Translations under genes and position numbers: made by a program
The notes under the pieces: model-generated
What the model was told of the DNA's origin: nothing
Database searches by the model: none
The model's input: only the letters and a program-made list of their open reading frames with translations
In this document: positions 51,803 to 61,272 of the stretch, one piece after another
How the letters are laid out: the number at the start of each line of letters is the position of its first letter
Numbering within the stretch: position 1 is the stretch's first letter
Assembly: GCA_965203475.1 (NCBI GenBank)
Contig: OZ241890.1
Location: 1,798,001 to 1,862,000, forward strand
Direction of reading: 5' to 3'
DNA: 64,000 nt
Origin: JABDMD01 sp965203475
GTDB lineage: Bacteria; Pseudomonadota; Gammaproteobacteria; UBA4575

Positions 51803-52312
51803 TTAGGTGGCTTCAAACTGTGCTGCCGCACGGTTTTTTTGCACCGCCTCAGGATTGAATAATTGACCATTCATGGCTAAATACACACCCGCCGGCATGT
51901 GTTGAGCAGCAGCGACGGCATACGCGATATTAAAAACCGCATCTGTATTGCGAAATCTTGCTGGCTGCATGGCTCCGGTTAACACAATGGTTTTATCTTG
52001 TATGGCTTGTAAGCGCTGCGCTGTATTAATCATGGTATCCGTACCATGTGTAATTAAAATATTTTGACAAGGTTCTTGCTGTACTTTTTTAAATATTTGC
52101 TCACGATCTTCTTCGGTAATTTCCAGGCTATCTTTTTTAAGAATCGATTCAACTTCAAATGGAAATTCGGCTAGGCCTTCTCGCAATATTCCCTGCACGA
52201 CTGGTTCCCCAATTTGATATTCACTTAAAGCATCAAAATATACTTTATCGATTGTTCCGCCGGTACAAAAAATTTTTACTCTGTGTTTTTCCAGTTGTGT
52301 TTCCTTAGACAT
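51803..52312 (-). CDS. Single-domain asparaginase-like protein
   Basis: 169 aa, about half the length of L-asparaginase. It keeps the N-terminal catalytic domain: FCTGGTIDKVY, ILITHGTDTMINTAQ, IVLTGAMQPARF and YLAMNGQLF. The C-terminal domain that completes the active site of classical enzymes is absent, with no sign of a frameshift. Small stand-alone asparaginase-domain proteins are known; the substrate is uncertain. 11 bp downstream of yicC. Confidence 0.85.
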   Translation of the reverse strand: MSKETQLEKHRVKIFCTGGTIDKVYFDALSEYQIGEPVVQGILREGLAEFPFEVESILKKDSLEITEEDREQIFKKVQQEPCQNILITHGTDTMINTAQRLQAIQDKTIVLTGAMQPARFRNTDAVFNIAYAVAAAQHMPAGVYLAMNGQLFNPEAVQKNRAAAQFEAT

Positions 52313-52323
52313 GCTTAATTTCC

Positions 52324-53202
52324 TTATTCAATATTTTGTACTTGCTCGCGCATTTGTTCGATCAATACTTTTAAATCAACTGATGCTTGTGTTGTTTCAA
52401 TGTCAGCTGATTTAGAGCCGAGGGTGTTTGCTTCTCGATGAAACTCCTGCATGAGAAAATCCAACCTTCTTCCTACAGCATCTTTTCGTTTGAAGATATT
52501 ATTCATTTCTTTTAAATGACTTTCCATACGATCCAATTCTTCAGCTACATCTAATTTTTGTGTCAAATACACTAGTTCTTGTTCAAACCGATTTTGATCC
52601 ACTTCTGTCGATAATTCTTGTAATCTTTGTTGTAACTTTTCTCTAATTGAAGTTAAAACTTCTGGCAAACGAGCATGCACTTTTTTAACAATAACACCGA
52701 TCTCTTTACATCGTTGTTGCAAGCCTTCTTGCAAACGCTGTCCTTCTGTTGCACGCATTTCAAATAACTGTTGAGTCGCTTCTTTAAATAATTGAACACA
52801 GTGTTCATTAAAGGTTTGCATATCAGTTTCAGCAGTGCGTACCACGCCCGGCCACGCTAGCACATCAACGGCACTGGCTGCCGCTGGTTCATAGTTATGA
52901 GAAGTAATCTTATGGTTCACTTGTTTTATTTGATCCAACAGACTTTCTAGCAACGGTTCGTTCACCTCTAATGCTGCGGATTGCGTGTCGGAAAGTTGGT
53001 ATCGCAAAGAGCAATCTATTTTCCCGCGGGTGAATGTGTTTTGTAAATGCTTTCGAAGTTCGGGCTCTAGCCTTCTAACTTCTTCTGGTAATCGAAAGTT
53101 AATTTCTAAATAACGATGATTGACAGAACGGACTTCCCAACTAAGATTGCCATACTCACTGGCAAATTCTGCTCGTGCAAAGCCTGTCATACTATTAAAC
53201 AT
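52324..53202 (-). CDS. yicC: YicC-family endoribonuclease
   Basis: 292 aa, usual length. MTGFARAE.. opening with SWEVRSVNHRYLEINFRLPEEVRRLEPELR, a central coiled region, and the C-terminal DUF1732 signature DRMESHLKEMNNIFKRKDAVGRRLDFLMQEFHREANTLGSK. YicC-type proteins cleave RNA and influence small-RNA turnover in E. coli. It diverges from rph, as in many gammaproteobacteria. Confidence 0.95.
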   Translation of the reverse strand: MFNSMTGFARAEFASEYGNLSWEVRSVNHRYLEINFRLPEEVRRLEPELRKHLQNTFTRGKIDCSLRYQLSDTQSAALEVNEPLLESLLDQIKQVNHKITSHNYEPAAASAVDVLAWPGVVRTAETDMQTFNEHCVQLFKEATQQLFEMRATEGQRLQEGLQQRCKEIGVIVKKVHARLPEVLTSIREKLQQRLQELSTEVDQNRFEQELVYLTQKLDVAEELDRMESHLKEMNNIFKRKDAVGRRLDFLMQEFHREANTLGSKSADIETTQASVDLKVLIEQMREQVQNIE

Positions 53203-53305
53203 TAATTCTAGGTCCTTTTTACGTGGTTAATTCGGATTACAGTCACTACCGATATAAAGTTTTGCGTATAATGCGCGACTCTTTGCAAATCCACCAGAGT
53301 ATTTT

Positions 53306-54040
53306 ATGAATTCTACTATTAATGACCGCCCCAGCGGACGTACACCAGATCAACTTCGCAATATTACTTTTACGCGTAGTTACACGAAACATGCAGAAGG
53401 GTCTGTACTGGTGGAATTTGGTGATACAAAAGTTCTCTGCACTGCAAGTGTCGCGGATCAAGTACCGAAATTTTTGAAGGGGCAAGGACAGGGATGGATT
53501 ACTGCTGAATATGGAATGTTGCCACGCTCTACGGGTAGTCGCATATTACGAGAAGCTTCACGCGGAAAACAAGGAGGACGTACACTGGAAATACAACGTT
53601 TGATTGGCCGCTCCTTGAGAGCCGCAGTAGATCTTGGGCAATTGGGTGAAATCTCCATCACAGTGGATTGCGATGTAATTCAAGCGGACGGTGGTACGCG
53701 AACTGCTTCGATCTCGGGTGGCTTTGTGGCTTTGCATGATGCAATCACTTGTTTACTACAAGTCGGTTCAATTACAAAAAATCCTATTAAAAATTTTATC
53801 GCAGCCGTGTCCGTTGGCATTTATAACAACACTCCGGTATTAGATTTAGATTATGCGGAAGACTGCGAAGCCGAAACCGATATGAATATTGTGATGAACG
53901 AGCAAGATGCATATATCGAAATACAAGGTACTGCAGAGCAAGACACATTTTCAGAAAGTGAATTATCATCGTTATTGAGTCTTGGCAAAACAGGAATCCA
54001 AGAAATTATTCAACAACAAAAAGTGTGCTTGAGTTTGTAA
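53306..54040 (+). CDS. rph: Ribonuclease PH
   Basis: 244 aa. RPSGRTPDQLRNITFTRSYTKHAEGSVLVEFGDTKVLCTASV, GWITAEYGMLPRSTGSR, RGKQGGRTLEIQRLIGRSLRA and VDCDVIQADGGTRTASISGG are all conserved. A phosphorolytic 3'-5' exonuclease that trims tRNA precursors. A TATAAT box at 53267-53272 lies 33 bp before the start. First gene of the rph-rdgB-hemW operon, 7 bp from rdgB. Confidence 0.96.
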   Translation: MNSTINDRPSGRTPDQLRNITFTRSYTKHAEGSVLVEFGDTKVLCTASVADQVPKFLKGQGQGWITAEYGMLPRSTGSRILREASRGKQGGRTLEIQRLIGRSLRAAVDLGQLGEISITVDCDVIQADGGTRTASISGGFVALHDAITCLLQVGSITKNPIKNFIAAVSVGIYNNTPVLDLDYAEDCEAETDMNIVMNEQDAYIEIQGTAEQDTFSESELSSLLSLGKTGIQEIIQQQKVCLSL

Positions 54041-54047
54041 ATGCAAA

Positions 54048-54638
54048 ATGACCGATAAAATTGTTTTAGCTAGTGACAACGTTAGCAAGTTAAAAGAAAT
54101 TCAAGCGGTGCTGGATTCGCAACGTTACCAATTGATTCGGCAATCAGCATTCGATGTGCCGGATGTTGCTGAAACGGGAACCACGTTTGTTGAAAATGCC
54201 ATCATTAAAGCTCGTCACGCGGCACAGCATACAGATTTGCCAGCGCTGGCGGATGATTCAGGTATTGAGGTGGATGCTTTACAAGGTGCGCCTGGGGTAT
54301 ACAGCGCACGCTATGCTGGTAAGCATGGAGCAGACCAAGATAACAATTCAAAACTATTGAAAGAACTTCGACACGTTCCAGAAGACCAACGCACAGCACG
54401 ATTTCAATGTGTAATTGTGTATATGCGCCATTCCAAAGACCCCATGCCGCTTATTTGCGAAGGTACGTGGGAAGGCTCTATATTAAATGAAACTCGTGGC
54501 GACAATGGTTTTGGGTATGATCCATTATTCTACGTCCCCTCCCATCAATGTTCTTCTGCAGAGCTTGATCCTGCCGAAAAAAATCGTATAAGTCATCGTG
54601 CACAGGCGTTACAAAAATTAATTCAAGCGCTATCCTGA
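54048..54638 (+). CDS. rdgB: dITP/XTP pyrophosphatase
   Basis: 196 aa. IVLASDNVSKLKEIQAVL, ETGTTFVENAIIKARHAA, LPALADDSGIEVDALQGAPGVYSARYAG, ARFQCVIVY and RGDNGFGYDPLFYVPSHQCSSAELDPAEKNRISHRAQAL define the HAM1/RdgB family. Hydrolyses dITP, XTP and ITP to monophosphates, keeping deaminated purines out of DNA. Ends in a TGATG overlap with hemW. Confidence 0.96.
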   Translation: MTDKIVLASDNVSKLKEIQAVLDSQRYQLIRQSAFDVPDVAETGTTFVENAIIKARHAAQHTDLPALADDSGIEVDALQGAPGVYSARYAGKHGADQDNNSKLLKELRHVPEDQRTARFQCVIVYMRHSKDPMPLICEGTWEGSILNETRGDNGFGYDPLFYVPSHQCSSAELDPAEKNRISHRAQALQKLIQALS

Positions 54639-55780
54639 TGAGCGAAATTCCTTTATCGCTTTATATACACATTCCTTGGTGTATTAAAAAGTGCCCTTAT
54701 TGTGATTTTAATTCTCATGAAGTGCGCAAGGACTTACCGCAAAAAGATTATATCGATACATTAGTTTTCGATTTTAAAAATTCAATCAAAAAAATAAGTA
54801 ACCGAGAGCTTAGTAGTATATTTATCGGCGGTGGTACCCCTAGTTTAATGGATTCCGAAAACATTCAGCATTTATTAGACGAAATAAGAAACCATATAAA
54901 ATTCACGACTGACATTGAAATCACCTTAGAAGCAAATCCAGGCACAATTGATCAAAAAAATTTTGACGGATACTGTAAAGCAGGTGTAAATCGATTGTCC
55001 ATAGGTGTGCAAAGCTTTTCTGACGAGCACTTACAAAAGTTAGGTCGCATACATAGTGCAACGGCTGCTATTAATGCAATTAGTAAAGCAAAAAATGCAG
55101 GATTTGAAAATATTAATATTGATTTAATGTTCGGCTTACCGAATCAATCATTACAACAGGCGTATGATGATTTGCAACAAGCCATACAATTACATCCTAC
55201 GCATATTTCCTACTACCAATTAACCATAGAGCCGAATACACGTTTTTATCAACACCCTCCGCCTTTGCCCACGGATGAAATTAATTGGGAGATTCAACAG
55301 CAGGGTTATGCACTGTTAGCAATGCATGGTTATCAACAATATGAAGTCTCGGCCTATGCAAAACCTGGATTCGCCTGCATACATAATTTGAATTATTGGC
55401 AGTTTGGAGATTATCTCGGCATTGGTGCTGGCGCGCATCAAAAATTGACATGCAATGGAAAAATTTATCGAAGTGAAAAACCACGTCACCCACAACAGTA
55501 TATGAAGTCAATTTTGCATAAGTCTTTAGCCTCAACCAGTAACACACTAAAAAAAGAAGATGTGGTATTTGAATATTTACTTAACTCATTGCGTTTGAAA
55601 CAAGGATTTGAATTACAACAATTTGAAAACCATACTGGAGTTTCACAATCCGAACTGGAAGAATGCCTGGCGCCCTTTCGAGACAAACGGTGGATCCTAC
55701 AAAATCATGACAAGGTTTATTGCAGTGCTCGAGGTTATCAATTTTTAAATGAGATGTTGGTGGAATTATTGCCTGAGTAG
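54638..55780 (+). CDS. hemW: Heme chaperone HemW (CPO3-like radical SAM)
   Basis: 380 aa. The radical-SAM cluster motif is HIPWCIKKCPYCDFNSHE (C-x3-C-x2-C). Then FIGGGTPSLMDSENI, LEANPGTID, NRLSIGVQSFSDEHLQKLGRIHS and the HemN C-terminal domain (NLNYWQFGDYLGIGAGAHQKL). The pattern is that of HemW, which binds and delivers heme, not of coproporphyrinogen dehydrogenase HemN. Coupled to rdgB by overlap. Confidence 0.95.
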   Translation: MSEIPLSLYIHIPWCIKKCPYCDFNSHEVRKDLPQKDYIDTLVFDFKNSIKKISNRELSSIFIGGGTPSLMDSENIQHLLDEIRNHIKFTTDIEITLEANPGTIDQKNFDGYCKAGVNRLSIGVQSFSDEHLQKLGRIHSATAAINAISKAKNAGFENINIDLMFGLPNQSLQQAYDDLQQAIQLHPTHISYYQLTIEPNTRFYQHPPPLPTDEINWEIQQQGYALLAMHGYQQYEVSAYAKPGFACIHNLNYWQFGDYLGIGAGAHQKLTCNGKIYRSEKPRHPQQYMKSILHKSLASTSNTLKKEDVVFEYLLNSLRLKQGFELQQFENHTGVSQSELEECLAPFRDKRWILQNHDKVYCSARGYQFLNEMLVELLPE

Positions 55781-55811
55781 AATTATTTTCACTATTGAGC
55801 CTTACCCCTGC

Positions 55812-56009
55812 ATGTCGAGCTTCTTACACGTTGCCCAGATTCATTGCCCTTATTGTGGCGAACTTCTGGAACTCATCGTAGATACGAGTGGCGGAAATCA
55901 AGATTATATTGAAGATTGCCACGTTTGCTGCTCACCCATTGAGCTATCGCTCAGTACGAATGCCAACGGCGATTTAATTCAGCTCAAATGCGCCCGAGAT
56001 GGTGATTAA
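55812..56009 (+). CDS. CPXCG-motif cysteine-rich protein
   Basis: 65 aa from the ATG at 55812. Two zinc-ribbon knuckles: HCPYCGE and CHVCCSPIE, with NQDYIEDCHVCC typical of the small CPXCG family (DUF of about 60 aa). Likely binds zinc; function unknown. 31 bp after hemW on the same strand. Confidence 0.88.
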   Translation: MSSFLHVAQIHCPYCGELLELIVDTSGGNQDYIEDCHVCCSPIELSLSTNANGDLIQLKCARDGD

Positions 56010-56409
56010 GTCGATAAAAATGACCGAATATTTTGTGTTTTGCTTCTGGGTTATACACAAGTGACCAGTGCCAGACACATTGAGGTATAAATTTTGCTTA
56101 GTATTTGAGCAATTTTATTAAGGTCTGATAATTCTACTAAAAATCAAGCACTTAAATTCTTGTATATTTTTTGGGCGATTTAACAAAAGTGTAAAATTTC
56201 TCGAGTTTTGTCGATAGTGTTAAAAATTACTCACAGTTTTATCCACAGAATTTGTGGATAAGTTGTAATTCCCTACAATGACAGATACTTAAGACCAACA
56301 GATTAGAAAACTGTTAAACATGTGCGTTTAGAATGAGTTTACATGTGTGCTACTTGAGTTGTGCCAGCAGCTTAAGTATGATCCGCGAGCCCTAGGTAAA
56401 ATCAATATT
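56010..56409. other. Intergenic region with DnaA boxes
   Basis: A 400-bp AT-rich gap. It holds TTATCCACA (56239-56247) and TGTGGATAA (56253-56261), two perfect consensus DnaA boxes in inverted orientation 5 bp apart, and a variant TTATACACA at 56051-56059. An AT-rich tract lies between (56090-56235). No gene is seen. The rpmE promoter must be in the right part. Confidence 0.7.
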
Positions 56410-56616
56410 ATGAAAGCTGATATTCACCCAAAATATGATGAAGTACAGGTCACTTGTAGTTGTGGCAATAGCTTTATGACACGCTCCACCTATGGTGCTG
56501 ATTCAATGAATATTGATGTGTGCTCTCGATGCCATCCATTTTTTACGGGTAAACAAAAGATTTTAGATTCTGCCGGGCAAGTGGATAAGTTTAGAAAACG
56601 CTACGGCGGCAAATAA
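56410..56616 (+). CDS. rpmE: 50S ribosomal protein L31
   Basis: 68 aa from the ATG at 56410 (an upstream in-frame GTG at 56347 would add an unrelated leader). ADIHPKYDEVQVTCSCGNSFMTRSTYG...DVCSRCHPFFTGKQK has the four metal-binding residues of the zinc-containing (C+) form. Part of the large ribosomal subunit, at the inter-subunit bridge. Confidence 0.95.
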   Translation: MKADIHPKYDEVQVTCSCGNSFMTRSTYGADSMNIDVCSRCHPFFTGKQKILDSAGQVDKFRKRYGGK

Positions 56617-56627
56617 CGCACTTACCA

Positions 56628-57389
56628 ATGCGAGTGGCTCTCGCATTCCTCCAACTATTCTTTCTCTCGGCTATTACACTAGCAGCCGATGATAGCTGTG
56701 GCCCTAATCAGAGTTTATCTACTCACACCGTTGCCTATGTTTATGACGGCGACACCGTGCGACTTGCTGATGGAAAAAAGGTGCGTTTCATAGGAATTAA
56801 TACTCCAGAACTTTTTCCTGAGGAACAACCCGTTGCACAAGAGGCAAGTATTTCCTTGGATTCATTGTTAAAAAAACACGACTATCGAATCCATTTACAA
56901 TTAGGCACAAAAACACATGATCGCTATGGAAGACAATTAGCCCATGTGTTTCTTCCCGATGGCACCAATGTCACTGCATGGCTGTTACGTCGAGGTTTAG
57001 GTGTTTGGATTGCAGTAGGTGAAAACACAGCATATTTATCTTGCTATCAGGTGGCTGAAATTTCTGCACGAAACCAGCAACTGATGCTTTGGCACCCATC
57101 CAGGCAAACTATTACCCCCGCCACTGCATTATCCCCTAAAAACCGTGGGTTTTATATAATCTCGGGCTCTTTACAACGCGCCTTTTCCACGGATAAAGCC
57201 CTATGGCTTGAATTACAATCAGGTATACGATTACGCCTTAAAAGACAATACGTAGGAAACTTATCTGTGCAGTCTTACGTCAAACACATAGGGAATCGTT
57301 TAGAGACACGAGGGTGGATGTATACAAGCTACGGTAAGTTAATAATGAACATTGATCACCCAAGTCTTATACAATTTAATTTCAAGTAA
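56628..57389 (+). CDS. Secreted SNase-like nuclease
   Basis: 253 aa. Signal peptide (ALAFLQLFFLSAITLAADD) and a staphylococcal-nuclease OB-fold: VAYVYDGDTVRLADGKKVRFIGINTPEL (Asp and Arg of the active site) and LGTKTHDRYGRQLAHVFLPDG (second Glu/Arg region). A second OB-like domain follows (GFYIISGSLQRAF...LELQSGIRLRLKRQYVG). Likely a periplasmic or extracellular DNA/RNA nuclease. 11 bp after rpmE. Confidence 0.9.
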   Translation: MRVALAFLQLFFLSAITLAADDSCGPNQSLSTHTVAYVYDGDTVRLADGKKVRFIGINTPELFPEEQPVAQEASISLDSLLKKHDYRIHLQLGTKTHDRYGRQLAHVFLPDGTNVTAWLLRRGLGVWIAVGENTAYLSCYQVAEISARNQQLMLWHPSRQTITPATALSPKNRGFYIISGSLQRAFSTDKALWLELQSGIRLRLKRQYVGNLSVQSYVKHIGNRLETRGWMYTSYGKLIMNIDHPSLIQFNFK

Positions 57390-57423
57390 AATAACGATTG
57401 AATCAGTTCTGAGGACAACAACA

Positions 57424-58878
57424 ATGGGCAAACAAATTCTAATTTCGATCTTACTTCTCACTGGAAGCATATTTTATTCAGGCTGTGCTACCAATCCTGT
57501 AACCGGCAAACAAGATTTAGTATTTATGTCTGAAGAAGATGAAATTAGTATAGGTCGATCAGAACATCAAAAAATCATGCAAATTTATCGTCCTTATGAT
57601 GACCCGAAACTTCAGCACTATGTAGAAAGACTCGTCAATGAACTTGGACAAAAAAGTCATCGCAGTGATTTGGTCTATCATATAACAGTTTTAGACAGCC
57701 CAGAAATCAATGCATTTGCTTTGCCAGGCGGGTATTTGTACATCACACGCGGCATCATGGCCTATATGAATTCGGAAGCAGAATTGGCAGGTGTGCTTGG
57801 CCACGAAATTGGTCATGTCACGGCACGCCATGGCGTTAGACAACACTCTGTGGGAACCATAGCCGGTATTCTAGGTGCAGGAGTTGGAATTTTGACGGGT
57901 AGCGGTACGGCAGCACAGGCTGCAAACATGAGTAGTACCGCACTGGTCCGTGGCTATGGTCGAGGACACGAGCTAGAAGCCGACCGACTAGGTGCCGAAT
58001 ATCTTGCCCGTGTGGGTTACGACCCAGAAGAAATGATTAATGTGGTCGGTATATTAAAAGATCAAGAAGAATTTGATAAACAACTGGCAGCAGAAGAAGG
58101 TCGTGAGCCCCGTGCTTACCATGGTGCGTTTTCAACTCACCCTGGAAACGATCAACGTTTAGAAGAAGTAATACGTGCAGCTAATCAATATAAAACGGCG
58201 GCCACCAAAGAAGCCAATCGTGAAGGCTTTTTAAAACTAATGAATGGTGTAGTTGTGGGTCCATCTCAAAAAGATGGAGTGCTGCGCAAAAACAAATTTT
58301 ATCACAGCGATTTAGATTTGTTCATCGAATTCCCAGTAAGCTGGCGTGTGCATAATTTACCGGATCGCCTGATTGCTATTCCTAAAGATGATGAAGCCAT
58401 GATGCAAATCACTCTGGGTCATTTGAACAAACAACAAACACCTGAAGAATATGTAAAAGAAAAGGCAAAAGACATAGAAAATGGCGAAGCAATTTCTACT
58501 GCGAATTTCAAAGGGTACACAGGTCATTCCACCATACGAGCTAGAGAGGGTAATTTGCCGGGTCGTGTTGCAGCATTATTTGAAGGAGAACGTGTTTATG
58601 AAATTGTTGTGATTGGTAAAGATCAGGAAAAATTAAATAAATACGATGCCGTTGGACTTAAAACCATTAAAAGCATGCGAAACTTAAAAGGCGGGGAATC
58701 GAAACTTGCTCAACCAAAATACCTTAAACTTGTGCGCGCAAAGAAAAACGATACTTTTGCATCGCTTGCAAAACAATCGGATATTGAACACCATCCCGAA
58801 GAACAATTACGTTTATTAAATGGAATGTATCCAACAGGAGAACCGATCCCAGGACAATTAATCAAAACCGTTCATTAA
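57424..58878 (+). CDS. M48-family metalloprotease lipoprotein
   Basis: 484 aa from the ATG at 57424. Lipobox LLTGSIFYSGC, ATNPVTGKQDLVFMSEEDE, catalytic zinc motif HEIGH with downstream Glu in GHELEADRLGAEYLARVGYDP, and AFSTHPGNDQR. The C-terminus (LVRAKKNDTFASLAKQSDIEHHPEEQLRLLNG) resembles a LysM-type module, ending LIKTVH. Related to the BepA/LoiP group that guards outer-membrane biogenesis. The first 12 nt of leader follow the SNase gene by 34 bp. Confidence 0.92.
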   Translation: MGKQILISILLLTGSIFYSGCATNPVTGKQDLVFMSEEDEISIGRSEHQKIMQIYRPYDDPKLQHYVERLVNELGQKSHRSDLVYHITVLDSPEINAFALPGGYLYITRGIMAYMNSEAELAGVLGHEIGHVTARHGVRQHSVGTIAGILGAGVGILTGSGTAAQAANMSSTALVRGYGRGHELEADRLGAEYLARVGYDPEEMINVVGILKDQEEFDKQLAAEEGREPRAYHGAFSTHPGNDQRLEEVIRAANQYKTAATKEANREGFLKLMNGVVVGPSQKDGVLRKNKFYHSDLDLFIEFPVSWRVHNLPDRLIAIPKDDEAMMQITLGHLNKQQTPEEYVKEKAKDIENGEAISTANFKGYTGHSTIRAREGNLPGRVAALFEGERVYEIVVIGKDQEKLNKYDAVGLKTIKSMRNLKGGESKLAQPKYLKLVRAKKNDTFASLAKQSDIEHHPEEQLRLLNGMYPTGEPIPGQLIKTVH

Positions 58879-58921
58879 TCGGTTAAGTTTTATACTGAAA
58901 TTCTTTCTGATGAAATTATAG

Positions 58922-58947
58922 TGACTCTTTAGTAGAGTCATTCTTTT
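58922..58947 (+). terminator. Rho-independent terminator
   Basis: TGACTCT, a 5-nt loop, AGAGTCA, then TTCTTTT. Located after the M48 protease gene and just before the exonuclease gene; it closes the rpmE-SNase-M48 run. Confidence 0.75.
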
Positions 58948-58963
58948 AATTTCATCATTCTTT

Positions 58964-59851
58964 GTGTCTAACAACGTCTATCTAATCGATTCCAGTATTT
59001 ATGTGTTTCGCGCATGGTTTACGGTTCCTGACCATGTAGTAAATAAGCAGAAGGAACCGGTAAATGCTGTGTATGGTTTTGCCGATTTTGTTTATCAATT
59101 TTTAAACCAAGCAAACCCTACCTATGTTGGCTTTGCGTTTGATGAAAGCTTGAGCACCTCTTTTCGCAACGAGTTATACCCCGAATACAAAGCAAATCGT
59201 GAACCCGCTCCAGAAGAATTAAAAAAGCAATTTAAGTATTGTCGTGAATTCATTGATGCCTTAGGCATGTGCGAAATAGGCAGCCCGCACTATGAAGCGG
59301 ATGATTTGATCGGTACTTTGGCCAAACACATGCGAGAACGTGGTCATAACATTACCATTCTCACTTCAGATAAAGATTTGGCCCAATTGATTTATGAGAA
59401 TGACATTCTCTGGGATTTTGCTAAGGGTAAACGCAATGCAATCCCACAAATTAAAAAACATTTTGGTGTATATCCAAACCAAATTGCAGATCAACTTGCG
59501 ATAGCAGGTGATAAAGTAGATAACATTCCTGGTGCGCCGGGCATTGGCATGGCAACCGCAGCCAAGCTATTAAATAAATTTACTAGCTTGGATCAGCTAT
59601 TAGAAAATTCTTCTAAAATTAGCGATATGAAAATACGCGGGGCTAAACGAATTCAAAGCCTCATCGAAGATCATAAAGAACAGCTCATTCTTTATAAAAA
59701 ATTAACGGAAATACATTGTGAAGCGAAATTATCGGAACCTATTCAGTTGGAACGTAATAAACCGGATTTCAGTATGTTGAATGAGTTATTTGAAAAACTG
59801 GATTTTGGTGAATTCAGAAAAGAAAAATGGATGCGATTATTGCAGGCCTAA
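58964..59851 (+). CDS. 5'-3' exonuclease / flap endonuclease-like (ExoIX type)
   Basis: 295 aa with GTG start. VYLIDSSIYVFRAWF, GFAFDESLSTSFRNELYPEYKANRE, HYEADDLIGTLAKHM, ILTSDKDLAQLI (metal-binding acidic clusters) and the H3TH domain QIADQLAIAGDKVDNIPGAPGIGMATAAKLL are those of the Pol I 5'-nuclease family, stand-alone as in ExoIX/Xni. Length slightly exceeds Xni and retains more acidic ligands. Directly followed by the pseudouridine-synthase gene with no gap. Confidence 0.9.
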   Translation: MSNNVYLIDSSIYVFRAWFTVPDHVVNKQKEPVNAVYGFADFVYQFLNQANPTYVGFAFDESLSTSFRNELYPEYKANREPAPEELKKQFKYCREFIDALGMCEIGSPHYEADDLIGTLAKHMRERGHNITILTSDKDLAQLIYENDILWDFAKGKRNAIPQIKKHFGVYPNQIADQLAIAGDKVDNIPGAPGIGMATAAKLLNKFTSLDQLLENSSKISDMKIRGAKRIQSLIEDHKEQLILYKKLTEIHCEAKLSEPIQLERNKPDFSMLNELFEKLDFGEFRKEKWMRLLQA

Positions 59852-60394
59852 ATGGCAAAGATAGTACTGTTTAACAAACCTTTCGGTGTGCTCAGCCAGT
59901 TTATCGACTCTGAAAGTCGAGATACCCTCAAAAATTATATTCAAATTCCTAAGGTTTACCCTGCAGGCCGTTTAGACAAAGACAGTGAAGGTTTATTACT
60001 TCTCACTGACGATGGGAAACTACAACAACAAATTTCGGACCCAAAATTTAAATTAACTAAACATTACTGGGCGCAAGTTGAAGGCAAAGTAAGTAATCAC
60101 GTATTAGTTGCATTGCGCAACGGAGTTCAATTAAAAGATGGAGTCACACAGTCCGCGCTCGTTACGATAATTCAAGAACCTAAAAATCTGTGGCTACGCA
60201 ATCCGCCTATTCGAGAACGAAAATCAATTCCAACACAGTGGTTAGAAGTAGGTATTCAAGAAGGCCGTAATCGTCAAGTGCGTCGTATGACAGCAGCCGT
60301 AAACCACCCTACATTACGCTTAATTCGATACAAAATAGGTGATTGGGAATTAGGCTCCATATTGCCTGGTGAATATTCAGTGATTGATGTATGA
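59852..60394 (+). CDS. rluE: Pseudouridine synthase, RluE-type
   Basis: 180 aa, short RsuA/RluE family member without an S4 domain. Motif I LFNKPFGVLSQF, catalytic Asp in PAGRLDKDSEGLLLLTDDG, and the C-terminal EGRNRQVRRM...HPTLRLIRYKIGDWELG. RluE modifies U2457 of 23S rRNA in E. coli. It starts 0 bp after the exonuclease stop and overlaps the kinase gene by 4 bp. Confidence 0.93.
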   Translation: MAKIVLFNKPFGVLSQFIDSESRDTLKNYIQIPKVYPAGRLDKDSEGLLLLTDDGKLQQQISDPKFKLTKHYWAQVEGKVSNHVLVALRNGVQLKDGVTQSALVTIIQEPKNLWLRNPPIRERKSIPTQWLEVGIQEGRNRQVRRMTAAVNHPTLRLIRYKIGDWELGSILPGEYSVIDV

Positions 60395-61272
60395 AACTCG
60401 ATTCAATTGAATTAGAAAAAAGTGTTAATCGACATTTCGCTGAACACATCACGATAAATAATATCGTGCCGATCCGTGGTGGCGACATTTGTAGTGCTTA
60501 TAAAGTAGAAACCAAACAGCAAAAATATTTTTTAAAAATTCACCAACCCTCTATGCTGAATATGCTGCAGTGTGAAGCAAACAACTTAAACAAAATTGCA
60601 GAAACAAACTCTATTAAAACACCTGCAGTAGTTGCCTGTGATCAAACGGCCACTTTTAGTTTTTTAATGCTTGAATATTTAGAACTGGGTGCTTCAGGCT
60701 CACATGAATCATTGGGTGTGGCATTAGCGAACTTACATCACCATCAATCAAATACTTTTGGTTGGGATCAAGGCAACTTCATTGGCACCACTTCTCAGCC
60801 AAATTCTAATTCCAATGATTGGGTAGCATTTTGGAAAAATATGCGCCTAAACCATCAACTGCAATTGGCGCGTGCAAATTCAGCACAGCATTTGTTAGTC
60901 GACAAATGCCAACAACTCATTGAAGAGCTTCCTGCGCTATTTATTAACTACACACCAAAACCGAGTTTATTGCATGGCGACTTATGGTCAGGAAATTTTT
61001 CTTTTTTAACAGATGGAACACCAGTTATTTATGACCCAGCCAGTTATTTTGGTGATCACGAAACAGACATTGCCATGACAGAATTATTTGGCGGCTTCAA
61101 CCAAGACTTTTACAGTGCCTATCAAGAACATTTTCCGGTGGATGCTGGTTATCGCGTGCGAAAAAACCTATACAATCTTTACCATATTTTAAACCATTTC
61201 AATTTATTTGGCGGAAGCTATGCACATCAAGCCCAAAATTTGTGCGAAAAAATTTTATCAGAAATTAAATGA
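60391..61272 (+). CDS. Fructosamine kinase-family protein
   Basis: 293 aa. IRGGDICSAYKVETKQQKYFLKI (ATP site Lys), ANLHHHQSNTFGWDQGNFIGTTSQPN, the kinase core LLHGDLWSGNFSF (HGDxW), VIYDPASYFGDHETDIAMTELFGGF (DPA metal site). The family phosphorylates ketoamines so that glycated proteins decompose (repair). Overlaps rluE by 4 bp. Its stop codon is the first base triplet of repeat R1 copy 2. Confidence 0.94.
   Translation: MKLDSIELEKSVNRHFAEHITINNIVPIRGGDICSAYKVETKQQKYFLKIHQPSMLNMLQCEANNLNKIAETNSIKTPAVVACDQTATFSFLMLEYLELGASGSHESLGVALANLHHHQSNTFGWDQGNFIGTTSQPNSNSNDWVAFWKNMRLNHQLQLARANSAQHLLVDKCQQLIEELPALFINYTPKPSLLHGDLWSGNFSFLTDGTPVIYDPASYFGDHETDIAMTELFGGFNQDFYSAYQEHFPVDAGYRVRKNLYNLYHILNHFNLFGGSYAHQAQNLCEKILSEIK

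Noticed and set aside
51803..52312. Truncated asparaginase pseudogene
   Set aside because: The short form has a clean start and stop, conserved catalytic motifs and lies in an intact operon with yicC; single-domain forms are a known family.
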